A stretch of DNA of 64,000 nt from an uncultured Alphaproteobacteria bacterium (GCA_902579395.1 CACHGK010000004.1:66732-130731); one strand, 5' to 3'. Counted from the first letter of the stretch, positions 20,992 through 30,018 are shown. Program-made: numbers and translations. Notes: generated by a model from the letters alone, not told the origin.

Positions 20992-23900
20992 ATGACAAGT
21001 ATAAATATAAGAAAATTATCTCATTCAGAAATGGATCTTTATAGAAAACCATTGTTACCAGAAACATGGAGTTGCTTTCCTGTTGATAGAGATATTGATA
21101 CTCAACAATTGAGAAAGATTCTCCAAAAAGATTTGGATCGAATCAGGTCTGGAGCAGAAAAAGATCCATTTTCAAACTCCATTACTATGCTAGCTCTTGA
21201 TATTTCAAGAAGATTAGAAAAAAATAAATTGAATTATTCAGCTCTTGAGGCACTAATTCAAAGACTAGCAGTTGGCTCGTTTGGTCTAAGAGCTGATAGA
21301 CTTAAATCATACATGGGAACAACTGATAAACAAAAGAATACTGAAGATATATCAAAAATAATTAAGTCTCTCGCCTACAAAAACGAAAAGTTAATAAACT
21401 TTGATGAATTTAATGAAGAGCTGGAAAAGGAAATTTTTGGAATAGTTTTAACTGCTCATCCAACATTTGGCATGACATATGAAATGATGCTCCAATTAGC
21501 AAAATTAGCTACATCGAAAAATCAAAGCAAAAAACTTTCTGATAAAGAATTAAAGTTGATAGTAAAAGAGGTTTTTAAAACTGAACAGAGACCTGAGAAG
21601 AAAATCACACTTGATTTTGAACATAGATTATCAATGTCAGCACTTCAATTCCTTCAGCAGTCATTGAAAACACTTTATGAAATAGTTGTAAAAATTGCAA
21701 AGCAACTTTTTCCTAAAGAATTCCATAAAGTTAAGCCTCAAATTTTTAGATTACATACTTGGGTTGGATATGATGTTGACGGAAGAGGAGATATTTTTTG
21801 GAGCGATAGTTTTTCAAAAAGAATCGAAGTAAAATTAGATCAATTATCTTTATATATCACTTCATTAAATAAAATAATAAAAAGTTGTAAAGATAAAAAT
21901 GTAAAGGCAGAACTTTTAAGAATAAAACTTATATTTACTGATTCTGTTACAAGTAATTCAGTTGCGTTGAGAAAATTCTCTCAGAGAGGTTTCGTAGAAA
22001 ATTTTAATGCCATCAAGGATGTTTCTAACTATTTACACAAAAATAAGGAAAAATTATTAACAAATACCAACTCAATAATAAAAGACTTAGATTTATTGAT
22101 AAATGAAATTATAGAAAAAAAAATAAAGGCAGGACAAAACATAGTTGAAAATTTAATTATCTTAAAAATTGAAATTAAAAATTTTGGTTTGGGCTTAGGT
22201 AGAACTCATCTAAGGTTGAATGCAAATCAACTTAACAATGCAATTTCTAAAGAAATAGATTTAAGTGGTGATCCAAATGACCCATCAAGCAAGAGGACTT
22301 ATCTAAACGTGATTTCAAAAATGATTGATAAAGTAAGGCCAGCAAAAATTAATTTTGGAAGTATTTATGAAGAAAATATGAATGCACGACGCTACTTTAT
22401 GCTTACAAAGCAAATTTTAAAATATATAGATGAAAATCAATCTATAAGGTTCCTTATTGCTGAATGTGATTATTCCCTAACAGTAATGACAGCATTATAT
22501 TTTTCAAAGCTTTTTGGTGTAGATAAAAAAATTGATATTTCTCCTCTCTTTGAGACAAGGAAAGGACTTGAAATCGGTCATGATGTAGTTAGGACTTTAC
22601 TTAAAAATATCAATTTTAAAAAATATGTTCTTTCAAGGAAAAAACTGACTGTTCAAACAGGCTTTTCTGACGCCGGACGATACCTTGGTCAGTCTGCAGC
22701 AGTATTATCAATTGAAAACTTACAAAGAAAAATTGCTAAAGCTCTTTATGATCAAAATATGAATGATGTCAAATTACTGATTTTTAATACACATGGTGAA
22801 TCAATTGGAAGAGGAGGGCATCCAGTTTCTTTAAGTGATAGATTAAAATATGTTAATTGTGATTATACGAGAAAAAAATTAAGTGATTGGAAAATTGATT
22901 TAATTCAAGAAATGAGTTTTCAAGGTGGAGATGGATATCAATATTTTATGAATCATGATTTATCCTTAGCATCACTATCAAGAATTTTAGAATTTTGTTT
23001 TGATAAAAATAGTGTTGAAAAAGTTGACCCATTATACGAGTCAGTTGATTTTGGTATAGAATTTGTCAATACAATTAAGAACTTTAACACAGAAATTATG
23101 GACGACCCAAATTATGCAGCACTTTTAAATGTTTTTGGATCAAATTTAACTCACTCAACTGGTTCTAGATCTGTAAAAAGACACTTGGACAACTCAATGA
23201 AAACTCTCGCTTATCATCCCAGTCAAACAAGGGCTATACCTCAAAATTCTATTCTCCAACAACTTGGGATGTTGGCAAATTCTTTGGGTGGGATTGGAAG
23301 ATTTATTAGAAAAGATCAAAAAAATTTTTTAAGATTTTACAAAGAGTCTGAGAGATTTAAAAGAATAATGGATATTGTTCAGCATGCCTTTGCCTTTAGT
23401 GATATTGAAGTTCTTAAGGCATATATAGATTGTTTTGATCCTGGCATGTGGTTATCTTGGTCTACTAGAACTGCAGACTCTCAAAGAAGTGAGGATATGA
23501 AAGAGGTTGCTAATCTTCTAGAGAAATTTGATGTGCATTGGAGACTTCATAAGGTCTATAGAAATTTACATCAAGAGTATATGGAGATAAGGAATTGGAT
23601 TCTTGGAAGAAAATTAAGGGGCAGAATTGCTGTAGGTAGGGGAAGAATTATTGAAAAAGAGATAAGAGATGAACTATTACTTATGCATGGAATAAGGGTT
23701 GCAATTTTTCATGAGATTTTCTTATTATCAGTCAGAATTCCAAAATTTAGTGATCAGGCTGGTACATCAAGAGATGAAATAATTGCTAAATTGATAAGAT
23801 TCGATGTTTTTGACGCTGTATCAACACTTAGAAAAATTTTTCCAACAGGAAAAATCAAGACCTCCAACAAAGGTTTTTCTGATAAGTCCGATTACGTTAG

Positions 23901-24021
23901 TGAGGGCAATATAAATTACACTAGAGAGGAAAAAGCGATTTTCCAGAAATTAGAGGCCTTATATGAGTGTGCGAGAAGAGTAAGTAATGGAATTACTCAT
24001 TTTATCGGAGCCGTTGGCTAA
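20992..24021 (+). CDS. divergent phosphoenolpyruvate carboxylase family protein
   Basis: VLTAHPTFGMTY (cf. LTAHPTE), GYDVDGRGDI (cf. GGDRDGN), TGFSDAGRYLG (cf. SDSGKD), FNTHGESIGRGGHP (cf. HGRGG), STGSRSVKRHLD, RAIPQNSILQQLG. Confidence 0.72.
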   Translation: MTSINIRKLSHSEMDLYRKPLLPETWSCFPVDRDIDTQQLRKILQKDLDRIRSGAEKDPFSNSITMLALDISRRLEKNKLNYSALEALIQRLAVGSFGLRADRLKSYMGTTDKQKNTEDISKIIKSLAYKNEKLINFDEFNEELEKEIFGIVLTAHPTFGMTYEMMLQLAKLATSKNQSKKLSDKELKLIVKEVFKTEQRPEKKITLDFEHRLSMSALQFLQQSLKTLYEIVVKIAKQLFPKEFHKVKPQIFRLHTWVGYDVDGRGDIFWSDSFSKRIEVKLDQLSLYITSLNKIIKSCKDKNVKAELLRIKLIFTDSVTSNSVALRKFSQRGFVENFNAIKDVSNYLHKNKEKLLTNTNSIIKDLDLLINEIIEKKIKAGQNIVENLIILKIEIKNFGLGLGRTHLRLNANQLNNAISKEIDLSGDPNDPSSKRTYLNVISKMIDKVRPAKINFGSIYEENMNARRYFMLTKQILKYIDENQSIRFLIAECDYSLTVMTALYFSKLFGVDKKIDISPLFETRKGLEIGHDVVRTLLKNINFKKYVLSRKKLTVQTGFSDAGRYLGQSAAVLSIENLQRKIAKALYDQNMNDVKLLIFNTHGESIGRGGHPVSLSDRLKYVNCDYTRKKLSDWKIDLIQEMSFQGGDGYQYFMNHDLSLASLSRILEFCFDKNSVEKVDPLYESVDFGIEFVNTIKNFNTEIMDDPNYAALLNVFGSNLTHSTGSRSVKRHLDNSMKTLAYHPSQTRAIPQNSILQQLGMLANSLGGIGRFIRKDQKNFLRFYKESERFKRIMDIVQHAFAFSDIEVLKAYIDCFDPGMWLSWSTRTADSQRSEDMKEVANLLEKFDVHWRLHKVYRNLHQEYMEIRNWILGRKLRGRIAVGRGRIIEKEIRDELLLMHGIRVAIFHEIFLLSVRIPKFSDQAGTSRDEIIAKLIRFDVFDAVSTLRKIFPTGKIKTSNKGFSDKSDYVSEGNINYTREEKAIFQKLEALYECARRVSNGITHFIGAVG

Positions 24022-24026
24022 AAAAT

Positions 24027-24932
24027 TTATTTTTTTGATTTTATATGCTCCTCAATCGCACCTATATCTTTATCAGTAAGATTAAGCTTCTCCGACAAAA
24101 TTTTTAGTTCGGCTCTCTCATCTTTATCAATAATGTCATCTTTTAGCATAAACTTTAACTTATCCTCGTATGTTTTTTGGTTCCTTCTGGTAAATTCAGT
24201 AAAAGCTGAGGCCATTATTCCCGCTGGAAGCGCAACTGTTCCAATCCCAAGAATAATACTTATAGATCCAAACATTTTACCCAGAGGAGTAATTGGATAA
24301 ACGTCTCCATAACCTACAGTTGTAAGCGTTACCAATGCCCACCACATAGATTGAGGAATACTCCCAAATTTATCTGGTTGAATATCTTTTTCAACTAAGT
24401 ACATTCCACTAGAAACAATTATAAGTGCAATAAAAAGTAAAAAGAATGCTGCTCCAAATGACCTTCTCTGATCCCAAAGTACAGAAATTAAACTATTGAT
24501 TGAACCTGAATACCTTGAAAATTTTAATAATCTCACAATTCTTAATGCTCTAATAAATCTTAAGTCAATAGATGGATAAAATAATGCAATCAAGCTTGGA
24601 AGAATAGCGACTGCATCAATTATTGCACCAAAACTAAAAATATATTTTACTCTTTGATTAAAATTAGACTGATTTTTTTCTTTGTCTGTTACACAAGACC
24701 AAAATCTTAAAAGATATTCTACTGAAAAAATAAAAACTGAAAAATATTCAAAATAAGAAAAGAAGCTTCTATAGCTTGTATAGATTGAGTCAACAGTTTC
24801 AAGCATTACTGATATGACATTAAAAGTAATTAAAATTAAAAGAAATAAATCAACTATTTTACTTGCAAGGTCTTTTTCTTGAGCTGGCTCCAGTAATTTC
24901 CAACATCTTGATCTTATTTTATTATAAGCAAT
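24027..24932 (-). CDS. voltage-gated-type K+ channel; probable N-terminal extension with non-ATG start
   Basis: S4-like RFIRALRIVRLLKFSRYSGS and filter TLTTVGYGDVYP. Extra in-frame N-terminus IAYNKIRSRCWKLLEPAQEKDLASKIVDLFLLILITFNVISV supplies the first TM helix; AGGAG at 24941-24945 sits before ATT codons; no ATG upstream of 24806 before an in-frame TAA. Confidence 0.75.
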   Translation of the reverse strand: MAYNKIRSRCWKLLEPAQEKDLASKIVDLFLLILITFNVISVMLETVDSIYTSYRSFFSYFEYFSVFIFSVEYLLRFWSCVTDKEKNQSNFNQRVKYIFSFGAIIDAVAILPSLIALFYPSIDLRFIRALRIVRLLKFSRYSGSINSLISVLWDQRRSFGAAFFLLFIALIIVSSGMYLVEKDIQPDKFGSIPQSMWWALVTLTTVGYGDVYPITPLGKMFGSISIILGIGTVALPAGIMASAFTEFTRRNQKTYEDKLKFMLKDDIIDKDERAELKILSEKLNLTDKDIGAIEEHIKSKK

Positions 24933-24950
24933 AATTATATCTCCTAAACC

Positions 24951-25238
24951 TTATTTTTTTGGGCAGGTAATTTCTTTTTGGCAAGTATTCCCAGGAGATC
25001 CTAAATATATCTCTTTATCCTTATCTCCTCTTTTCTGTGATTGATATGTGCAAATCACATCGCCTGGAACTTTTTTTTCTTTTATCAATCTACATTTTGG
25101 TTGAATTACTATTCTTTTTCTTCTGTCAAAGGTTCCCTCTTCAGGAGCGTAGGTTCGTCCTTTAGATTTAGGTATTGATTCAGCGACGATAGGAATAAAA
25201 AATGCTAAAACTAAAATTATGTTAAGGGTTATCCTCAT
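24951..25238 (-). CDS. small secreted Cys-containing hypothetical protein
   Basis: Signal peptide MRITLNIILVLAFFIPIVAES; internal ATG preferred to ORF-track start because of overlap with the upstream gene. Confidence 0.5.
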   Translation of the reverse strand: MRITLNIILVLAFFIPIVAESIPKSKGRTYAPEEGTFDRRKRIVIQPKCRLIKEKKVPGDVICTYQSQKRGDKDKEIYLGSPGNTCQKEITCPKK

Positions 25239-25470
25239 CAGAATCTTCTTTTGTTTCTGTATTGTTTTGCTGTTCCTGCTTAGTTGATTCTTCATTTCCA
25301 GGCTTGTAGGCTGTCCCCTGAATTGATTTTGCAACAAATTTATTCATTAGGACGTCAGAATTTTTGACGTAACCTTCAAGACCATCTTGAAGAATTTTCT
25401 CTGCTTCTTCCTTGTCCTTAGCTTCAATTTCTGCAATGCCATCTATAATCCAGTGAACTTTAAAAATCAT
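25222..25470 (-). CDS. small hypothetical protein
   Basis: ORF tightly coupled to upstream gene; MIFKVHWIIDGIAEIEAKDKEEAEKIL. Confidence 0.5.
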   Translation of the reverse strand: MIFKVHWIIDGIAEIEAKDKEEAEKILQDGLEGYVKNSDVLMNKFVAKSIQGTAYKPGNEESTKQEQQNNTETKEDSDEDNP

Positions 25471-26117
25471 TATTCTCCTTTTTGAACATTGAAATAAGTA
25501 TCTTTTGTATAAATTTCTTTAGCTTGTTGTTGAATCTCTATAATTTTTTTTTTATCTATTAAATTTGCCACCCTGTCTCTTATTTTCATTGCTTTATAAA
25601 CCCCTGCACTCACAGAAACAGAATACCACAAATATGATTTTTCTAAATCAATTTCTGGTGAAATTTTTTCATACCAATATCCTAACTTAAAAGGAGCTAA
25701 TTTGTCATTTTTATTTACAAAATTACTTTCAAGGGTTTCTGGTATAATTTTAGAAATTTTTATGTATTCATCTTCGTCTAGTTTTTCTTTGATACTTTTA
25801 ATCTTTTTTAGACATTTTTTGTTTCCATTTAAAGCGCATAACCAAGTATATTCAAGTGATTTACTAAAGTTCTGAACAGTCCCAATTCCTTCGTCATACA
25901 TATTAGAGATATTATAGATAGCGTCAGGATTGCCTTTCTCAGATAAATTAAAAAAAACTATAAACGATTTTTTAAATTCACCATTATCATAAAAATCAAC
26001 TCCGCTTTTATAATAATCTTCATCATTAAGGTATACATTGTTATTATTTTCGTGATCTTTTGCCAAAACATTCAGATGAAAAAGATTAATCATAAAGATA
26101 AGTATAAGTTTATTCAT
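25470..26117 (-). CDS. SEL1-like repeat secreted protein
   Basis: Signal peptide; FNLSEKGNPDAIYNISNMYDEGIGTVQNFSKSLEYTWLCALNGN resembles SEL1 repeat. Confidence 0.6.
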   Translation of the reverse strand: MNKLILIFMINLFHLNVLAKDHENNNNVYLNDEDYYKSGVDFYDNGEFKKSFIVFFNLSEKGNPDAIYNISNMYDEGIGTVQNFSKSLEYTWLCALNGNKKCLKKIKSIKEKLDEDEYIKISKIIPETLESNFVNKNDKLAPFKLGYWYEKISPEIDLEKSYLWYSVSVSAGVYKAMKIRDRVANLIDKKKIIEIQQQAKEIYTKDTYFNVQKGE

Positions 26118-26497
26118 CTTCCCGCCATCATAATAAGTTGTAAATATAAAACCCTGAGCTTAAATTTTGAATTTGGTCTTTGTTCGTAAACAACAATTCT
26201 TGGTCTATCTGAATTAGGTTTTTGGAACTCTATATGCATGTCATCTGGAAGAAAAACTCCATTGAATTCAAGAGTCTTTTGAGGATCATTTTCAAATTGT
26301 TCTTTAAAGTTTGAATCAATCCAAATTCGTGCTAATACTCTTCCGAGTATGTCGGGTAAAAATTTCCTAACCTCAGATCTATTTTTAAGGTGATGAAGTT
26401 TCTGTGTAATATCAAATGAAGAGGTTTTTTCTTGATTAACAGTTATCATCTCATTTGGTTTGGCCTTAACAGGGAGATTTTGTTGCTTTTTTTTCAT
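26114..26497 (-). CDS. NHLP / nitrile hydratase alpha-leader-like domain protein
   Basis: GRVLARIWIDSNFKEQFENDPQKTLEFNGVFLPDDMHIEFQKPNSDRPRIVVYEQRP matches the ARAWxDxxFKxxLxxDPxxALxxxGxxLPxxxxIxVxEdT pattern of NHLP leaders. Confidence 0.6.
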   Translation of the reverse strand: MKKKQQNLPVKAKPNEMITVNQEKTSSFDITQKLHHLKNRSEVRKFLPDILGRVLARIWIDSNFKEQFENDPQKTLEFNGVFLPDDMHIEFQKPNSDRPRIVVYEQRPNSKFKLRVLYLQLIMMAGR

Positions 26498-26584
26498 TTA
26501 TAGTTTTATTATATAACTAAATCTTCATTCAAAATAAATAAATAATTTATTAAAATTTTCTAGAATTAGGTCGTAATCTATATT

Positions 26585-26881
26585 ATGTCAACTTCAAACA
26601 ACATAATAAAATTTCCAAATTTATTAGAAAAAAAGAAAAAAGAACTTAGCGAAATAAGGGATGAAATTGAAATGATTTTAACAAATTATTCAATTAGTAA
26701 GAGAGACCTGTGGGCAGTTTCTTTGGCTGCTGGAAGATTTTCATCAATCAACTTGATGAAAATTGAGGGTCAAGATAAAGCAATAAAGTTTTTTAACAAC
26801 TGCATGGAAACACAAAAGAAATTTGAATTATCCAGAAATTCTTCCAACATTACCCGAGATCTGGGCACCAGTATCGACTGA
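26585..26881 (+). CDS. hypothetical protein
   Basis: 98-aa ORF, non-low-complexity; 3' end overlaps bactofilin CDS on opposite strand. Confidence 0.45.
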   Translation: MSTSNNIIKFPNLLEKKKKELSEIRDEIEMILTNYSISKRDLWAVSLAAGRFSSINLMKIEGQDKAIKFFNNCMETQKKFELSRNSSNITRDLGTSID

Positions 26882-27145
26882 TAAAGAATTTGTTTTTAAT
26901 TTTCCGTCAATTACTCCACTGTTTGAAACTTCCAATAAATCTGCTGTTATATCTCCATCAACTTTCCCTTCCACTTTTAGGTGTTCAGCATTAATGTTTC
27001 CATTAAATAGAGCTGAGGATTCAATAATCACTGACCTTGCAACAATATTACCTTTAAACTCTCCAGCTATTACAACTTGACCATCTTTAGATTCAAGAGA
27101 ACCTTCCATTAAAAGATCTTTATTTATATATGTTATATCGCTCAT
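26828..27145 (-). CDS. bactofilin (third of tandem set)
   Basis: Right-handed beta-helix repeats: EGSLESKDGQVVIAGEFKGNIVARSVIIESSALFNGNINAEHLKVEGKVDGDI. Confidence 0.82.
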   Translation of the reverse strand: MSDITYINKDLLMEGSLESKDGQVVIAGEFKGNIVARSVIIESSALFNGNINAEHLKVEGKVDGDITADLLEVSNSGVIDGKLKTNSLSVDTGAQISGNVGRISG

Positions 27146-27147
27146 TC

Positions 27148-27504
27148 TTAACCTTCAGATTCCTCATTTTTATTTCTTAATTTATTTTCGTCCCAATTAT
27201 GAATTATTTTACAATTAAGTGCAGCTCCTCTATCCATTTGGAGAGATTTATAATTAATTTCTCCTGTAATTACAGATGAATCTGTTAACCATACCGAGTC
27301 AGCTTTAATTTTTCCTTGATAATTTCCAGAAATAACTACTAATTCAGAGATTATTGAACCTTCTAGAGAAGCAGATCTGCCCAAAGTTACTTTCTCTGAT
27401 TTGATGTCAGCCTGAACTCTCCCATTAATTTCTATGGTTGAAGCATTGGAAATTTTACCTTTAAAAATAGCTCCTTTACCTATAATTGATTGATTATCTG
27501 CCAT
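27148..27504 (-). CDS. bactofilin (second of tandem set)
   Basis: IIGKGAIFKGKISNASTIEINGRVQADIKSEKVTLGRSASLEGSI. Confidence 0.87.
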   Translation of the reverse strand: MADNQSIIGKGAIFKGKISNASTIEINGRVQADIKSEKVTLGRSASLEGSIISELVVISGNYQGKIKADSVWLTDSSVITGEINYKSLQMDRGAALNCKIIHNWDENKLRNKNEESEG

Positions 27505-27507
27505 ATT

Positions 27508-27930
27508 TTAAGTCCCTTTAATTTTTTTGCGTTGTGTTTTTTTTACTTTATCTTTTTTAGGACTTTTGTCTTCAATTCTTTTCTCAAGCCCTCTAAAGAG
27601 GTGTATTTCTAGATTTGAACCGGGTCGTGCACTTAGACTATTATAATACATATTTCCTTTAATATTTGCATTTGATTCAAATGCTAATGATTCCGCAACA
27701 ACATCTCCCGTAAAATTACCGCCTATAATACATTCAATAGCTTTAATATTACCTGTTTGAGTGCCCTCCGATGAAATGTGAACATGTTCGCATTCTATAT
27801 TACCCTTAACAGTACCTTTTAAAACTAACTTACCACTACATTTAATGTTCCCATTGATTTGCATTTCTGTTCCAATTATACTTGATGAAGAGGAATTTTT
27901 TGTTGGTTTATCGGAATCTCTCGAGAACAT
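27508..27930 (-). CDS. bactofilin (first of tandem set)
   Basis: SSSIIGTEMQINGNIKCSGKLVLKGTVKGNIECEHVHISSEGTQTGNI. Confidence 0.87.
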   Translation of the reverse strand: MFSRDSDKPTKNSSSSSIIGTEMQINGNIKCSGKLVLKGTVKGNIECEHVHISSEGTQTGNIKAIECIIGGNFTGDVVAESLAFESNANIKGNMYYNSLSARPGSNLEIHLFRGLEKRIEDKSPKKDKVKKTQRKKIKGT

Positions 27931-27941
27931 TTGTAAGATAC

Positions 27942-27957
27942 TGCAATAACGTTGCCA
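27942..27957 (-). promoter_or_regulatory. sigma54 promoter (TGGCAACGTTATTGCA) upstream of bactofilin operon
   Basis: Matches TGGCAYR-N4-TTGCW with correct GG/GC spacing; GC is 12 nt from a start 1 nt before the ATG. Confidence 0.8.
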
Positions 27958-28025
27958 ATTTAAAAATTATGAAAATTATAATTATCACAAATAAAATTAA
28001 AAAAAAACTTTTTATTATTTAATTT

Positions 28026-28041
28026 TGGCTTACTTAATGCA
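28026..28041 (+). promoter_or_regulatory. candidate sigma54 promoter (TGGCTTACTTAATGCA)
   Basis: GG and GC at correct spacing, -12 element ATGCA rather than TTGCA; upstream of 28086 ORF and M23 gene. Confidence 0.45.
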
Positions 28042-28085
28042 TAAATTTACTTTTTAATTATAATGTTGTAACTTAGGAAATTATT

Positions 28086-28622
28086 ATGACAGAACAAGTG
28101 ATTGACATCAGAGATAGGATAGAAAAGATGAGGAATCAAATGACTCCAAATTCTGATAACACAATTAAGAAACAAAATTTGAAAACCAAAAATGCAATCT
28201 TTGATTCAAAATCAACAATCAGTGAAAAAAATAAGTTAGTTGGAAATCCCAATCAAACGCAAAAAAAATCTGAAATAATTGAAGAAGTAGATTTTACTCC
28301 GAGTAAATTAATTCAAGAAAATTCTAAAAAGCAGAATGACTTAAATGAAGAAAGAACTGATATCTCAGAGCGTCGTAAAGAATCTCAAGAACAAAGAAAA
28401 GAGAATTTTAGAAAAAAAGAAAATTTTAAAACCTATGACGATTATCAGAATGAGAATGTAGTTAATGAAAAAAAACAAACAGTAAATATAGACGAAAACC
28501 AGCCTTTTCCTCAATTTAGTCTCAACGTTAGCAACCCTATATCGTGGAAATTAATGTTGTTAATTATGCTGATGCAATTATTGACTAATATGATGCTGGT
28601 TGTAGTGCTCTATTTAAAATAA
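28086..28622 (+). CDS. hypothetical protein, charged/disordered with C-terminal TM anchor
   Basis: Charged repeats then SWKLMLLIMLMQLLTNMMLVVVLYLK. Confidence 0.6.
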   Translation: MTEQVIDIRDRIEKMRNQMTPNSDNTIKKQNLKTKNAIFDSKSTISEKNKLVGNPNQTQKKSEIIEEVDFTPSKLIQENSKKQNDLNEERTDISERRKESQEQRKENFRKKENFKTYDDYQNENVVNEKKQTVNIDENQPFPQFSLNVSNPISWKLMLLIMLMQLLTNMMLVVVLYLK

Positions 28623-28627
28623 TAAAA

Positions 28628-30007
28628 ATGGAGAAGCTACTAGGAAAAATATCTTTCAAAGGTTTAAAATCTTCAGTTACAAAAAATTTAAAATCAAGTG
28701 AGAGATTCGGAGAAACCAGTGTTTTTTCAAAGAATTTAAGTGTCTTTTCAAATAATTTAAGACTTCTTCTAAAAGAAAGAAGGTTTTTGTATTTCACAAA
28801 AAAGGGTCCCATAGAAGTTGTTTTCAATTTAAAACACTATATTTCTGCGTTTATTCTTTTTTTGGCATTTCTATTTAAAGTATTTCAATTAATTTTTTTT
28901 GGATTTTCTTCTTTTTTTTCTTACTTAACCTATAAAAATACTGAAATAACAAGTAAAAGTTTTACAGAGTCCGAAATAAAAACCTTAAAGGATATTGCAC
29001 AAGGAAAATCAATAATTGATCAAAAAAATAATTCTGAAAAAGTTGAGATAGTCATCAATAAAGAGGATGAGATGAATATTGATAAGGGAAGTTCAAATGA
29101 AATACAAAGAAAACTAAAACAAAAACTTGTCAACTTAAAGAATATGATGGGCAATATAAAAATTGATTTTCCAGATGACTTAGAATACTCAGATGAGGTA
29201 AAGTTTGAACAATTCTCAAAAATTGCAAGTCCAGAAATGATTGCAATAGAACATGCAGTAGAGAGTAGGGCAGATGTTACGACATATCCAAAAATTAAAA
29301 AAGATACTTTTTCATACAGAAAACTTCCTGTTATTCCATTTGTTGCCCCAAGAACTAAAAAATTAAAAATAATTAATTTTACTAAAAAAATTGACACAGA
29401 AATTTTACAACTTTTGAGTGTTTTTAAACAACTAAAATTAGAACCAGAAAAACTTAATATTGAAATAATAAATAATCTTCTTGCAGAGAATATTAGTATT
29501 GTTGAAGATAATGAAGATTTACTAGATTATACCTCATTAAGATTTCAGATTCTTGAAGATCTGAAGGATGCAATAATTTATGTCCCATTAAAACCTCCAA
29601 TGCAATACTATTATGTTTCAAGTCCATACGGTTTAAGAATTCACCCAAAGAGTAAAAGAAAACAAATGCATCATGGAATAGATATGGCAGGCACTTGGCA
29701 AGAAGAGGTTAGAGCTCCAGCGGATGGTTTTGTTTCGTTTTCAGGAAGAAATGGATCATTTGGAAAAACAATAAAAATAGTCCATAAACACGGGGTTTCC
29801 ACTTTATATGGTCATCTTCATAAACTAAATGTAAAGAAAGGTGCAAAAGTAACTGAGGGTCAGGTCATTGGTAGAATGGGCTCAACCGGAAGAGCCGTTG
29901 GTGCTCATTTGCACTACGAAATAAAAGTAAACGGAAAGTCAATTAATCCTTACAATTTTATTTCAGTGGGGAGAGATTTACTAAGCAGTTCTAGTATAAA
30001 GAGATAA
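28628..30007 (+). CDS. M23-family (LytM) peptidoglycan endopeptidase
   Basis: HHGIDMAGTWQEEVRAPADG, GKTIKIVHKHGVSTLYGHL, GAHLHYEIKVNGKSINPYNF. Confidence 0.9.
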   Translation: MEKLLGKISFKGLKSSVTKNLKSSERFGETSVFSKNLSVFSNNLRLLLKERRFLYFTKKGPIEVVFNLKHYISAFILFLAFLFKVFQLIFFGFSSFFSYLTYKNTEITSKSFTESEIKTLKDIAQGKSIIDQKNNSEKVEIVINKEDEMNIDKGSSNEIQRKLKQKLVNLKNMMGNIKIDFPDDLEYSDEVKFEQFSKIASPEMIAIEHAVESRADVTTYPKIKKDTFSYRKLPVIPFVAPRTKKLKIINFTKKIDTEILQLLSVFKQLKLEPEKLNIEIINNLLAENISIVEDNEDLLDYTSLRFQILEDLKDAIIYVPLKPPMQYYYVSSPYGLRIHPKSKRKQMHHGIDMAGTWQEEVRAPADGFVSFSGRNGSFGKTIKIVHKHGVSTLYGHLHKLNVKKGAKVTEGQVIGRMGSTGRAVGAHLHYEIKVNGKSINPYNFISVGRDLLSSSSIKR

Positions 30008-30018
30008 GTTTAATAAAT

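Noticed and set aside
25350-25371. Inverted repeat ACGTCA-GAATTTT-TGACGT resembling the GTCA/TGAC palindrome
   Set aside because: Lies inside a coding sequence and has a 7-nt, not 6-nt, spacer; treated as chance.
25222-25470. 82-aa protein as a DpnD/PcfM-like factor
   Set aside because: Only vague resemblance to a short N-terminal pattern; left as hypothetical.
26823-27080. 85-aa plus-strand ORF opposite the third bactofilin
   Set aside because: Antisense of repetitive beta-helix codons; bactofilin frame is far more convincing.
29020-29397. 125-aa minus-strand ORF opposite the M23 peptidase
   Set aside because: Antisense to a clear coding gene; composition typical of a reverse-frame artefact.
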